Under the pieces are notes generated by a model. It was not told the origin of the DNA, searched no databases, and saw nothing but the letters and a program-made list of their open reading frames with translations. Shown piece by piece: positions 35,017-44,100 of a DNA stretch of 64,000 bases (position 1 is its first letter; the number at the start of each line of letters is the position of its first letter). Source of the DNA: Halieaceae bacterium (GTDB lineage Bacteria; Pseudomonadota; Gammaproteobacteria; Pseudomonadales; Halieaceae). Location of the stretch: positions 14,642-78,641 of the forward strand of contig CABYEX010000002.1 in assembly GCA_902518075.1 (NCBI GenBank). Direction: 5' to 3'. A program made the translations under genes and the position numbers.

Positions 35017-35942
35017 GAGGCATGAAAGGGGTGGTGTTTATACCAATGCTTCGCGATATCCACGCGACGGCAGATCCAGACTTGATCGTGTTGCTCTATG
35101 TGGTCGAGGAAGCGCTGCAGCGCGGCGAACCGACCCGGCCGTCCGGCCAACCGGCAGTGCAGGCCAATCGACATCATTTTTGGGGTTTCTTCACCTTCCT
35201 TGTATAGCACGTCAAACGCGTCTCTCAAGTAACCGAAAAACTGCTCGCCAGAGTTAAAGCCCTGAGGTGTGGCAAAGCGCATATCGTTGGTATCTAGAGA
35301 ATAAGGAACCACCAGCAGTGGCTCCTCTTCGCCGCCGTTAGGCAACTCCACTATGGTCCAGAACGGCAAATCATCGCTGTAATTGTCTGAGTCATATAGA
35401 AAGCCGCCGTGCTCAACCACCAACGATCGTGTGTTTGGACTGTCACGCCCGGTGTACCAGCCGAGCGGGTGCTCGCCAGTGAGTTCTCGAAAAATCTCAA
35501 CGGCCTCGCGCATGTGTTCGCGCTCGGTATCTATTTCCATGTTTTGGTAGTGAATCCACTTTAAACCATGACAGGCGATTTCATGTCCAAGACGTTGAAA
35601 TTCAGATGTTAAGTCCCGGTGACGTTGCAATGCTGTAGCGACCGCAAAGACGGTCAATGGCAGATCACGCCGCTCAAATTCTCTCAGGATACGCCAAACC
35701 CCAACCCGTGAGCCGTATTCGTAAATCGACTCCATACTCATGTGGCGATCTTTATAGGGCAGCGCGCCAATGATCTCCGATAAAAATTGCTCTGAGTGCT
35801 CGTCGCCATGCAGTACGTTATTCTCACCACCTTCCTCGTAATTCAATACAAACTGAACGGCAATACGGGCGTTATTGGGCCATTCGGCGTGAGGTGGTGT
35901 AGGCCCGTAACCAATCAAATCACGGGGGTAATCAGAGTTCAT
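35013..35942 (-). CDS. puuE: Allantoinase, PuuE type
   Basis: A protein of about 309 residues of the polysaccharide-deacetylase fold that opens allantoin to allantoate without the metal centre of AllB. 'MNSDYPRDLIGYGPTPPHAEWP', 'VQFVLNYEEGGENNVLHGD', 'YEYGSRVGVWRI' and 'GHEIACHGLKWIHY' are hallmark PuuE sequences. ATG 35942 has AGGA eight bases upstream; the frame is open to 35990. First gene of the minus-strand operon. It supplies the step lost by decay of the allB-like remnant at 23826. Confidence 0.93.
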   Translation of the reverse strand: MNSDYPRDLIGYGPTPPHAEWPNNARIAVQFVLNYEEGGENNVLHGDEHSEQFLSEIIGALPYKDRHMSMESIYEYGSRVGVWRILREFERRDLPLTVFAVATALQRHRDLTSEFQRLGHEIACHGLKWIHYQNMEIDTEREHMREAVEIFRELTGEHPLGWYTGRDSPNTRSLVVEHGGFLYDSDNYSDDLPFWTIVELPNGGEEEPLLVVPYSLDTNDMRFATPQGFNSGEQFFGYLRDAFDVLYKEGEETPKMMSIGLHCRLAGRPGRFAALQRFLDHIEQHDQVWICRRVDIAKHWYKHHPFHAS

Positions 35943-36184
35943 CTGTTGGTTCCTAAATACTATTGAGATCGCTCGCCGCCTAAGCATCAACTAAGCGCGG
36001 GATGAGCCACAATGTCCGGCCGCCAAGCCGCCATGACATCATCGCTCAACTGGTTGTGCAATGCCGCAATATTTTCCTTAACCCGCCGTGGCATCTATTT
36101 TGTAAGAACTGCGTACAGATACATAGCGGCCCGTGGTGATGAGCCAAGGGCAAATCGACAGCGAAGAGAGAAGGAACTGAAAAA

Positions 36185-36322
36185 ATGGCTGATTGCGGAT
36201 GCGGACGCAGCCCTACCGGGCAATGTATGGGCTGGCATAACCTATCTGAGGAGGAGTACCAGCAGAAACTGAAAGAGCATCAAGAGAAAGAGGCTGAGAA
36301 CAACAACGGCGCTAACGAATGA
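36185..36322 (+). CDS. 45-residue Cys-rich protein with a CDGSH-like motif
   Basis: The frame reads MADCGCGRSPTGQCMGWHNL and ends in a very charged helix (SEEEYQQKLKEHQEKEAENN). The spacing C-x-C-x2-S-x4-C-x-G-x-H resembles the three-Cys, one-His cluster ligand set of CDGSH iron-sulfur proteins, though one residue shorter between Ser and the third Cys. AGGA lies nine bases before the ATG. The compact conserved-looking Cys motif and the acidic helix argue for a real gene. It lies 63 bases ahead of nei. Metal binding is an inference. Confidence 0.6.
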   Translation: MADCGCGRSPTGQCMGWHNLSEEEYQQKLKEHQEKEAENNNGANE

Positions 36323-36385
36323 ATGCACAGCAGTCCCGGCGTGCCGCTAAATAAGGCTTCGGTAAAAAAGTGAGCCTCCTTCCTG

Positions 36386-37210
36386 ATGCCTGAAGGTCCC
36401 GAAATACGTCGAGCCGCCGACAAAATAGAGGCGGTATTGAAAGACAAGACTGTTGAACGGATCCAGTTCGGGCTGCAGCCGCTAAAAAAGTTTTCAAAGG
36501 CGCTGACTGGCACCAAGGTGTTGCAATTGGAGACCCGTGGCAAGGCGCTCCTAACCCATTTCGACTCCGGTCATACAATCTACTCCCATAATCAGCTTTA
36601 CGGTGTTTGGCGCGTCGTGAAGCGCGACACACTGCCTAAGACCAACCGGCAGCTCAGACTAGCTCTACATACTGCGCAGCATAGCGCCCTCCTCTATAGC
36701 GCATCAGACATCAGCGTGTGGAAAACAGAGAAGATTGAGGAACATCCGTTTCTGCAGCGGATTGGTCCCGATATTCTAAATCCCGACCTCTCCTGGCGGG
36801 AAGTCGCAGAGCGACTGCAGAGCAGGACGTTTGCAGGCAGAGCCCTGAACTCTGTCTATCTGGATCAGGCATTCCTCGCTGGATTAGGTAACTACCTACG
36901 GAGCGAGATTTTATTCATTGCGGGTATTCATCCAGCAAGAAAAGCCCGAGAGCTGAGCAAAGGCGAGATCGGCAAGTTGGCCCGCATCACGCTGGATATC
37001 AGCCAACGCAGCTATGCGTCACAGGGCGTCACAATCCCGTATCAACAATACAAGGCATTAAAAAAGAAGGGTGTCAGCTACGGTAAAGCTCGTTTCTTTG
37101 TCTTCAGCCGTGCCAACCAACCATGCCGGGTGTGCAAAACTAAGATTCAGCGTTCAACCGCCAACTCCCGGCGAATTTATACCTGCGCCACCTGCCAACC
37201 CACTGAATGA
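36386..37210 (+). CDS. nei: Endonuclease VIII / formamidopyrimidine-type DNA glycosylase
   Basis: A 274-residue base-excision repair glycosylase and AP lyase. Mature Pro-Glu at the N-terminus (MPEGPEIRRAADKIE) provides the catalytic residues and the PEIRRAAD form is that of Nei. The helix-two-turn-helix segment 'DQAFLAGLGNYLRSEILF' is present. The C-terminal zinc finger uses 'CRVC' and 'CATC'. It removes oxidised pyrimidines from DNA. Confidence 0.9.
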   Translation: MPEGPEIRRAADKIEAVLKDKTVERIQFGLQPLKKFSKALTGTKVLQLETRGKALLTHFDSGHTIYSHNQLYGVWRVVKRDTLPKTNRQLRLALHTAQHSALLYSASDISVWKTEKIEEHPFLQRIGPDILNPDLSWREVAERLQSRTFAGRALNSVYLDQAFLAGLGNYLRSEILFIAGIHPARKARELSKGEIGKLARITLDISQRSYASQGVTIPYQQYKALKKKGVSYGKARFFVFSRANQPCRVCKTKIQRSTANSRRIYTCATCQPTE

Positions 37211-37303
37211 GCGCGCCCGTCGCAAGATCGCTTTGCCGACTGTTCGTATGGCCGGTGAGGCATGTCCCGCTTCCCCGGCTTTTACTCCTTTTAGGATCCC
37301 CCG

Positions 37304-37510
37304 ATGCTGCAATTTCTTTTTTTGATCATTGATGTGGTGATCGTCGTGGCATTCATCGCCGGACCCTGGATCATCCTGACAAAACTCAATGTTCAGTGGC
37401 CCAACTGGCTAAAGGACGGAATCGTTGGGGTAATTTTTTTCGTCATTTGGGCGGGCATTGCACTGTATCTAGCCACCCAAACTATTATTTGGCTGGGCTT
37501 CGTGCCCTGA
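37304..37510 (+). CDS. Small two-helix membrane protein (68 aa)
   Basis: Not recognised. Two hydrophobic stretches (about residues 3-25 and 38-62) flank a short amphipathic loop 'LTKLNVQWPNWLKDG'. AGGA lies a few bases before the ATG, inside 'TTTAGGATCCCCCG'. It follows nei by 93 bases on the same strand. Confidence 0.6.
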   Translation: MLQFLFLIIDVVIVVAFIAGPWIILTKLNVQWPNWLKDGIVGVIFFVIWAGIALYLATQTIIWLGFVP

Positions 37511-37761
37511 GGTAGGACTGCGGTAAGCTCGTAGCATGAGATCTCTTGCACACCCAGTCAGGACTGACCGAACTTGTATGGCTCGCTCAACCGGGCAAAC
37601 AGGATTTTCGAGTCAATAGCATGTAATTTTGGCGGGGCAGCGGATCGTGTCGACACAATCAGAAGTGGTGTCTCCTCTCCACAGGCCGCTAATATTTCCT
37701 TCCCCTGCATTCGCTACATTTCCAAGTCCGTGGCCAAAGATCGATTAACGCAGGATATGCA

Positions 37762-39075
37762 GTGAAAACTGACTTTTTTGAAATCGGGTCCAGAGGCAGC
37801 ACGCCGCTTAGAGAGCTGCTGGCCTCGCTCACTACCTTTGCCACTATGGCTTATGTTCTTGCGGTGCACCCCATGATCATGGCGGATGCCGGTATGGACC
37901 GGGCCCAAGTCATCACCGTGACGGCCCTGGTGGCCGGATTGGCTTCCATCCTGATTGGCCTTATGGCCAATGTGCCGATCGCGCAGGCGCCTGGCATGGG
38001 CTCCAATGGCCTCGTCGCCTACACGCTGGTGCTGGGCATGGGCGTACCCTGGCAGGGAGCCCTAGGACTCGTGTTCTGGAGCGGCGTCTTCTTTCTGCTG
38101 CTTACCGTTACCGGCATTCGCAAGATCCTGTTGGACGCCTATCCTAGCGACCTCAAGCGAGCCCTAACCGCCGGTATTGGCCTGTTCATCATGTTCATCG
38201 GCCTGAAGTCAGCTGGTATCGTGGTTGCCGCTCCAGAGCCAATTATTTTAGAGCTCGGCAACTTGTCAGAACCCGCTGTACTGCTGGCTCTGGCTGGCAT
38301 TCCACTCACCGTGGCCCTGCTTGCCTTGGGAGTGCCGGGAGCGATACTGATCGTGATTCTGGCTCTAACGTTTGTCGCCTTCACGATACCCAGCGGCTCT
38401 GAGATGCTAGCTGCGCCCCCTGCCCAATGGCTGGCTGCGCCGGCTGCAATCGACCAACTGTGGTTGGCACTGGATCCTGGCTACCTATGGCGGCACCTTG
38501 GTGCAGCTTTTCCAGCCTTGCTATCACTCGTGTTCATTGATCTGTTCAGTTCACTGGCTGCCGCCAATGCGGTATGCCAGCGCGCGGGACTCATTGACAA
38601 TGAAGGCAACATGCTGCGCCCGATGCGGATACTGTCCGCTGACGCCCTGGCCACCGTGGGCGCCTCTCTGGCGGGCACCACCACGACCAATGTTTACGGA
38701 GAGTCGGCGGCGGGGGTGGAAAGCGGTGGCCGGACAGGCCTTGTGGCGATTCTGGTGGGCTTGCTGTTCTTGCTGGCCATGTTTACCCATCCGCTGCTCG
38801 CCGTAATCCCGCCACAGGCCGTGGCACCAGCGCTGGTCGTGGTTGGCCTGATAATGTTCAGCGAAGCCGCGGATATAGACTTTTCCGATCGGGTTACCGG
38901 CGCCTCGGCTGCTTTGACCGTCCTGCTTATGGCACTTACCTCCATCAGCAACGGCATGGCCATTGGGCTCATCGTTTATGTGCTGGCTATGTTTTTGGTC
39001 GGACGGCGGCGCTCTGTGCACTGGATGGCTTACCTGCTAGCCTCAAGTTTCGCAATGTATTTCCTGCTGCGTTAG
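37762..39075 (+). CDS. NCS2 AzgA-family purine permease, divergent copy
   Basis: A 437-residue permease related to the protein at 17773-19062: 'SLTTFATMAYVLAVHPMIMADAGMD', 'AQAPGMGSNGLVAYTLV' and 'NVYGESAAGVESGGRTGL'. The GLAPGMGLNAFF motif of the family is altered to AQAPGMGSNGLV, so specificity may differ. It starts with GTG. It is outside the main purine cluster, has the higher-GC codon use of the flanks, and is followed by a 2OG-Fe(II) oxygenase 30 bases on, likely in one transcript. Confidence 0.82.
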   Translation: MKTDFFEIGSRGSTPLRELLASLTTFATMAYVLAVHPMIMADAGMDRAQVITVTALVAGLASILIGLMANVPIAQAPGMGSNGLVAYTLVLGMGVPWQGALGLVFWSGVFFLLLTVTGIRKILLDAYPSDLKRALTAGIGLFIMFIGLKSAGIVVAAPEPIILELGNLSEPAVLLALAGIPLTVALLALGVPGAILIVILALTFVAFTIPSGSEMLAAPPAQWLAAPAAIDQLWLALDPGYLWRHLGAAFPALLSLVFIDLFSSLAAANAVCQRAGLIDNEGNMLRPMRILSADALATVGASLAGTTTTNVYGESAAGVESGGRTGLVAILVGLLFLLAMFTHPLLAVIPPQAVAPALVVVGLIMFSEAADIDFSDRVTGASAALTVLLMALTSISNGMAIGLIVYVLAMFLVGRRRSVHWMAYLLASSFAMYFLLR

Positions 39076-39105
39076 CTTTCCCGCGTAGAAGATCGGCTAA
39101 AGACC

Positions 39106-39987
39106 ATGAAGATACCAACCATCAGTTTCGCGTCAGGGGACGCGGTGCGGCTCGCCAATCTGGAGGCCGCTCTTGCTGGTACGGGCTTTATGTCATTAAG
39201 CGATACCGGTATCGAGGCATCACAGATCAGCGCTGTATTTGAGGCAAGTCGAAGTTTTTTCCAGGGTTCCGATGAGTTCAAACAGCGCTTCCGTTATCAC
39301 AGTGCGACAGATAACTTTGGTTACCAATCTGTGGGTATGGAATCACTGGACCCCGACCGTCCACCGGATATTAAGGAAGCGCTGACGGTACGCAACCCCT
39401 CGGCACGTCGCGGCGCACACTGGCCATCGGCAGGGCTCCGCGACCTGATACTCGACTTTTACCAGCGCTGCTTGGTCGTGGCCCACAAGCTGCAGAGCGA
39501 CACCGCGACTTTACTGGACGTACCCCGTGATTACTTTCATTCACGCATCACTGGCGAGAACGTAACACTGAGACTGCTGCACTACCCGCCGATGGCCGCC
39601 CGGGAGTCCGGGCAACTTGGTGCCGGCGCGCATACGGACTACGGGTTGCTAACCCTCCTGTTTCAGGACCAGGTAGGTGGTTTGGAGGTCTTGGAGCAGC
39701 AAAGCGACATCTGGATACCTGTGGCGCCCCGTGCCGGTGAAATCGTGGTAAACACGGGTGATCTGATGGAACGTTGGACTAACGGCCGCTTCCGCTCCAC
39801 CCACCACCGGGTGCAACCGCAAAAAGGTACTGGCGACCGCTATTCACTGGCCCTGTTCCTGGACCCGGATGATGCCGTCGAGGTGTCGTGTCTGCCTAGC
39901 TGCGTGTCAGCGCGGAATCCTGCCCGCTACCCCCCAACAACGGCCGGAGAACACATTCTCACCAAGTTGCGGGCCAGTCACCGTTGA
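39106..39987 (+). CDS. 2-oxoglutarate/Fe(II) oxygenase, isopenicillin N synthase family
   Basis: A 293-residue non-heme iron dioxygenase. The N-terminal DIOX_N-like part includes 'LAGTGFMSLSDTGIE'; the catalytic core has the iron ligands in 'GAHTDYGLLTLLFQD' (HxD) and 'FRSTHHRV' (His), and the 2-oxoglutarate-binding R-x-S in 'DRYSLALFLDPDD'. It hydroxylates or oxidises a small molecule; which one is unknown. Being directly behind a purine permease suggests a nucleobase or other imported heterocycle, which is inference. Confidence 0.82.
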   Translation: MKIPTISFASGDAVRLANLEAALAGTGFMSLSDTGIEASQISAVFEASRSFFQGSDEFKQRFRYHSATDNFGYQSVGMESLDPDRPPDIKEALTVRNPSARRGAHWPSAGLRDLILDFYQRCLVVAHKLQSDTATLLDVPRDYFHSRITGENVTLRLLHYPPMAARESGQLGAGAHTDYGLLTLLFQDQVGGLEVLEQQSDIWIPVAPRAGEIVVNTGDLMERWTNGRFRSTHHRVQPQKGTGDRYSLALFLDPDDAVEVSCLPSCVSARNPARYPPTTAGEHILTKLRASHR

Positions 39988-40014
39988 TATCATAGGGGGT
40001 ATTTATCAATGAAT

Positions 40015-40088
40015 TGGAGGCTCGGGTCGGAATCGAACCGGCGTAGACGGATTTGCAATCCGCTGCATAACCACTCTGCCACCGAGCC
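40015..40088 (-). tRNA. tRNA-Cys (GCA)
   Basis: On the minus strand the sequence begins GGCTCGGTGGCAGAGTGG and folds as a cloverleaf. The anticodon arm is GGATTGCAAATCC with anticodon GCA; the T arm is CCGGTTCGATTCCGA; the acceptor stem GGCTCGG pairs with CCGAGCC, followed by T and an encoded CCA. Confidence 0.95.
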
Positions 40089-40252
40089 AAGGGGCACCGT
40101 CTAGAGACGAGTCATGGCGGGGGGCCCCGCCGAGGCCGCGGATTATACACACCCGCCGATCAAATCGGGAAATTGCTGACGATTTTTCGGGGATGACTTC
40201 GTCCGGGCAGCCGCTATAGTTGGCGCACCCAAAAGATAATAAGAGACGGATT

Positions 40253-42136
40253 ATGCCTCGCCTGAGAGTTCTTGCCGCTGCACTTGCAGCTACCGCATTG
40301 GTGGCACAACCAAACAGCCACGCCAACACTGAAACCTATTCCACCGGCGTGGGGACTGATTACCCCAAGCAGGTGTTCTTCGGTGACCTGCACCTACATT
40401 CGAACATTTCCGCTGATGCCCAATCGATGGGCAATCTCCTGCTCACCAGTGCCGACGCGTATCGATTTGCGCGAGGCGAGCAGGTAATGGCTTCCAACGG
40501 ACTGCCCGCGCGCTTGAAGCGTCCTTTAGATTTCTTGGCCGTCACCGATCACGCGGAATTTATGGGCATATACCGCATGTTCAATCTCCAAGACCCGAGA
40601 TTGATGGCTACATCACTAGGGCGGGCATGGAGGGATAAATACGGAGAGGGCATCACTAAGGAGACCATGGAACAGGGCCCCATTGAGCAGGGCAATGCCA
40701 ACCCCATTGTTGAATTCGTCATGAGTATCAATGACCCAAACCCCGAGAGAGATGGGTATCCTGCAGAACTGAAGAACGCGATCTGGACCGACGTGGCGCG
40801 CACGGCAGATGAGTTCAACAACCCTGGCATTTTTACGGCATTCAGCGGTTATGAGTGGACGGCAATGTATGCGGGCAACAACCTCCATCGTTGCGTGATC
40901 CTCAAGGACGATGCCGACACTGTCAGTCAATGGATCCCCTACTCTGCACAATCCTCGAGCAATCCCGAAGACTTGTGGGCGGCACTATTGGACTACGAAC
41001 AAACAACGGGAGGGGAGGCACTCTCTATCCCTCACAATGGCAACCTCAGCAACGGCCTCATGTGGGACACCGTCACCTACGATGGCGAGGCAATCAGCAG
41101 CGACTACGCGGAGCGGCGCATGCGCTGGGAGCCGATCGCAGAAGTCACGCAGCTCAAAGGAGACAGCGAAACCCACCCCACCCTCTCGCCCGAGGATCCG
41201 TTTGCCGACTTCGAGCGCTGGGATGAGTACAACATTACATATACGACAAAAACAACGCCTGACATGTACCCCGGCTCTTATGCACGGTCCGCGCTGCAGC
41301 GCGGCCTCTCGTTGGAGAGAAGCGCAGGCGCCAATCCCTATGCGTTTGGCATGATCGGCAGTACCGACGACCACACTTCCCTTGCTACTGCTGAAGAGGA
41401 CAACTTCTTTGGCAAGTTCGCGAACTCCGAGCCCGGCGTGCGCACTGGCGACTCTCGCATGGCGGGGCTCAACGCCGACTGGGAGTTGGGCGCCTCCGGG
41501 CTTGCTGCCGTGTGGGCGCCGCAAAACACTCGCGAAGATCTGTTTGCAAGCATGAAGCGCCGAGAGGTTTACGCCACTACCGGCTCACGCATTGTGCTGC
41601 GCTTTTTTGGTGGTTGGGATTACGCACCCGACAGCGTGCACAGCCCCTACTTCGAGACCATCGGTTATCGCGACGGCGTGCCCATGGGCGGTGAGCTCAA
41701 GCCCGAGTCAGATGGCGCGCCCACTTTTATGGTTCAGGCCATGAAGGATCCAGACGCTGCCAACCTCGATCAAGTTCAGATCATCAAGGGCTGGATCGAC
41801 GAACAAGGCGAGACCCATGAGCAGATTTTTTATGTGGCGCTCTCGGATGACCGAAGCGTCGACCCTGAGACAGGGCTGCCGGAGCCGGTGGGGAGCACCG
41901 TCGACCTGGAGCAAGTCACCTTCACCAACACCATCGGCGCGGTGCAATTGAGTGCACAGTGGACTGACCCCTACTTTGATGCCGCGCAGGCCGCGTTTTA
42001 TTACGCGCGAGCCATAGAGATACCCCGGCCCCGCTGGAGCGAGCACGATCGCAAGGCCTTTGGTATGGATTTTAAAGACGCGCCGCGAACCGTTCAGGAC
42101 CGCGCCTACTCTTCACCCATTTGGTACCGCCCCTGA
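40253..42136 (+). CDS. Secreted DUF3604 protein
   Basis: A protein of about 627 residues with a cleavable signal peptide (MPRLRVLAAALAATALVAQP, cleavage near 'SHA-NTE'), so periplasmic or outer-surface. 'VFFGDLHLHSNISADAQSMGN' and 'PLDFLAVTDHAEFMGIY' are the PHP-like metal-site motifs that open DUF3604 proteins; 'GMIGSTDDHTSLATAEEDNFFGK' is another family landmark. Function is unproven; a metal-dependent hydrolase role is possible from the PHP-like motifs. AAGAGA precedes ATG 40253. Confidence 0.8.
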   Translation: MPRLRVLAAALAATALVAQPNSHANTETYSTGVGTDYPKQVFFGDLHLHSNISADAQSMGNLLLTSADAYRFARGEQVMASNGLPARLKRPLDFLAVTDHAEFMGIYRMFNLQDPRLMATSLGRAWRDKYGEGITKETMEQGPIEQGNANPIVEFVMSINDPNPERDGYPAELKNAIWTDVARTADEFNNPGIFTAFSGYEWTAMYAGNNLHRCVILKDDADTVSQWIPYSAQSSSNPEDLWAALLDYEQTTGGEALSIPHNGNLSNGLMWDTVTYDGEAISSDYAERRMRWEPIAEVTQLKGDSETHPTLSPEDPFADFERWDEYNITYTTKTTPDMYPGSYARSALQRGLSLERSAGANPYAFGMIGSTDDHTSLATAEEDNFFGKFANSEPGVRTGDSRMAGLNADWELGASGLAAVWAPQNTREDLFASMKRREVYATTGSRIVLRFFGGWDYAPDSVHSPYFETIGYRDGVPMGGELKPESDGAPTFMVQAMKDPDAANLDQVQIIKGWIDEQGETHEQIFYVALSDDRSVDPETGLPEPVGSTVDLEQVTFTNTIGAVQLSAQWTDPYFDAAQAAFYYARAIEIPRPRWSEHDRKAFGMDFKDAPRTVQDRAYSSPIWYRP

Positions 42137-42186
42137 ATCACCCAATCGCGCGCGACTAAGCCGACATAAATGCGCGCCTTTGATCC

Positions 42187-42211
42187 GCCCTATCCATGCT
42201 GTGGATAGGGC
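42187..42211 (+). terminator. Stem-loop after the DUF3604 gene
   Basis: GCCCTATCC and GGATAGGGC form a perfect 9-bp stem with a 7-base loop, 50 bases after the stop. The following AAATTTACG is only weakly T-rich, so termination is likely but not certain. Confidence 0.5.
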
Positions 42212-42321
42212 AAATTTACGCAGTAAGGCTACCGATCACCGGCAAACGGTGACACAATAGTGAGCAATATAGAACAAACAAAAATTCATCACTTGGGGGG
42301 CTTGGTCAAAGACCGAGCAAA

Positions 42322-44100
42322 GTGAGCGAAGTGAAACCAACTGATATCCGAGACCCGGAGTATTTCCACAAGGTCGTCGATTGCCAGTACGCGTGTCCCG
42401 CGCATACACCTGTCCCTGAATATATTCGGCTGATTGCCCAAGAGCGTTATGACGACGCCTACATGGTCAATTGGGAGTCCAATGTGTTCCCGGGCATTCT
42501 GGGACGCACCTGCGATCGCCCCTGCGAACCTGCCTGCCGCAGAGGCAGAGTTGAAGAAGAACCCGTAGCCATTTGCCGGCTCAAGCGGGTCGCCGCAGAC
42601 AACAAAGATTCGATCATCGATCGCTTGCCCAAAATTCCGAAGCGCAAGAACGGCAAGAAAATCGCCCTGATTGGTGGCGGACCTGCTTCGCTCACAGTAG
42701 CGCGAGATCTCGCACCGCTGGGCTACCAGCTGGATCTCTACGATGACCAGCCGGCAGGTGGCGGCTTCATGCGTAGCCAGATCCCCTCTTTTCGGCTACC
42801 ACCCACCGTCCTGGACGAGGAGGTCGACTACATCCTCGACATGGGTATCACAACCCATTTCGAAACCTATGTCGACAGCCTTAAGGGTGTCTTGGACAAA
42901 GGCTACGACGCGGTGTTTGTCGGTACCGGCGCGCCCCGCGGGAGCGACCTGGCACTGCCCGGGCGCAATGAGTGCGACAAACACATTCATGTCGGCATTG
43001 AGTGGCTCGGCTCGGTCGCCTTCGAGCACATCCACAAAGTCGGCAAGCGCGTCTTGGTGCTCGGTGGCGGTAACACGGCCATGGACTGCTGCCGCACAGC
43101 GCGTCGCCTCGGCGGCGAGGACGTGAAGGTCGTGGTGCGATCCGAGTTCGCCAAAATGAAAGCCTCCCCATGGGAGATCGAGGACGCTCAGGCTGAAGAT
43201 ATCCCGATTATCAACAACCACGTGCCTAAGGCCTTCGTTCACGAAGACGGGAAGCTGCTGGGCATGACCTTTGACCAAGTCGAGGTGGTCTATGACGACG
43301 CCGGCAAACGCAGTCTGGTGCCCACGGGCGAGGAAGTCCTATTTGAAGCCGATGAGGTGCTGATTGCCATTGGCCAGGACAACGCCTTCCCCTGGATCGA
43401 ACGCAATCTGGGCATTGAGTTTGGTAAGTGGGACATGCCGCAGGTTGATGAGCGGTCTTTCCAGTCCAGCAACCCCAAGGTGTTCTTTGGCGGTGACGCC
43501 GCCTTCGGTCCTGAGAATATTATTACGGCAGTGGCCCATGGCCATCAGGCCGCGGTCTCCATCGATCTGTTCCTATCGGGTAAATCGTTGCAGCAACGGC
43601 CGGCACCAGGCGTCAATCTGATCAGCCAGAAAATGGGCGTTCACGAGTGGAGCTACGACAATCTGGTCACGCTCGACCTGCGTCAGAAAGTGCCTCACGT
43701 CGATAAAAAGGTCGCGCTCAAAGACCGCAAGGTCGAGGTCGAACTGGGTTTCGATATTGATACCGCCTACCGCGAGGCCGAACGCTGCCTGAACTGCGAC
43801 GTGCAAACAGTTTTCGATGGCGCCAAATGCATTGAATGCGACGGCTGCACCGATATCTGCCCCACCGACTGCATTAACTTCATCGATAACGCTGAAGAGC
43901 CGGTCATGCGCCGCTCACTGCGAGCCCCCACCGGCAACGAAGCACAGGATTTGTATGTATCAGAGCAGCTCGCGCAAACCGAGCGAGTCATGGTCAAAGA
44001 CGAAAACGTTTGCCTGCACTGCGGCCTCTGCGCCGAACGTTGCCCCACCGGCGCCTGGGACATGCAACGATTCCTCTACTCGGTGACCAAGGCAGGTTAA
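42322..44100 (+). CDS. GltD-like FAD/NAD(P) oxidoreductase with 2x[4Fe-4S] ferredoxin domain
   Basis: A 592-residue flavoprotein. The N-terminal part has the GltD Fe-S region 'CDRPCEPACRRG'. The FAD site is 'IALIGGGPASLTVARDLAPLG' (near residue 113) and the NAD(P) site 'RVLVLGGGNTAMDCCRTARRLG' (near 247). The C-terminus carries two cluster motifs, 'CIECDGCTDICPTDC' and 'CLHCGLCAERCPTGAW'. It is the first of three overlapping genes with a 2-oxoacid:ferredoxin oxidoreductase and most likely exchanges electrons between that enzyme and NAD(P). The GTG start has only a weak ribosome site. Confidence 0.82.
   Translation: MSEVKPTDIRDPEYFHKVVDCQYACPAHTPVPEYIRLIAQERYDDAYMVNWESNVFPGILGRTCDRPCEPACRRGRVEEEPVAICRLKRVAADNKDSIIDRLPKIPKRKNGKKIALIGGGPASLTVARDLAPLGYQLDLYDDQPAGGGFMRSQIPSFRLPPTVLDEEVDYILDMGITTHFETYVDSLKGVLDKGYDAVFVGTGAPRGSDLALPGRNECDKHIHVGIEWLGSVAFEHIHKVGKRVLVLGGGNTAMDCCRTARRLGGEDVKVVVRSEFAKMKASPWEIEDAQAEDIPIINNHVPKAFVHEDGKLLGMTFDQVEVVYDDAGKRSLVPTGEEVLFEADEVLIAIGQDNAFPWIERNLGIEFGKWDMPQVDERSFQSSNPKVFFGGDAAFGPENIITAVAHGHQAAVSIDLFLSGKSLQQRPAPGVNLISQKMGVHEWSYDNLVTLDLRQKVPHVDKKVALKDRKVEVELGFDIDTAYREAERCLNCDVQTVFDGAKCIECDGCTDICPTDCINFIDNAEEPVMRRSLRAPTGNEAQDLYVSEQLAQTERVMVKDENVCLHCGLCAERCPTGAWDMQRFLYSVTKAG

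Noticed and set aside
36012..36272. 86-residue plus-strand reading frame upstream of nei
   Set aside because: It overlaps the better-supported 45-residue Cys-rich gene in another frame and has no ribosome site or recognisable motif.
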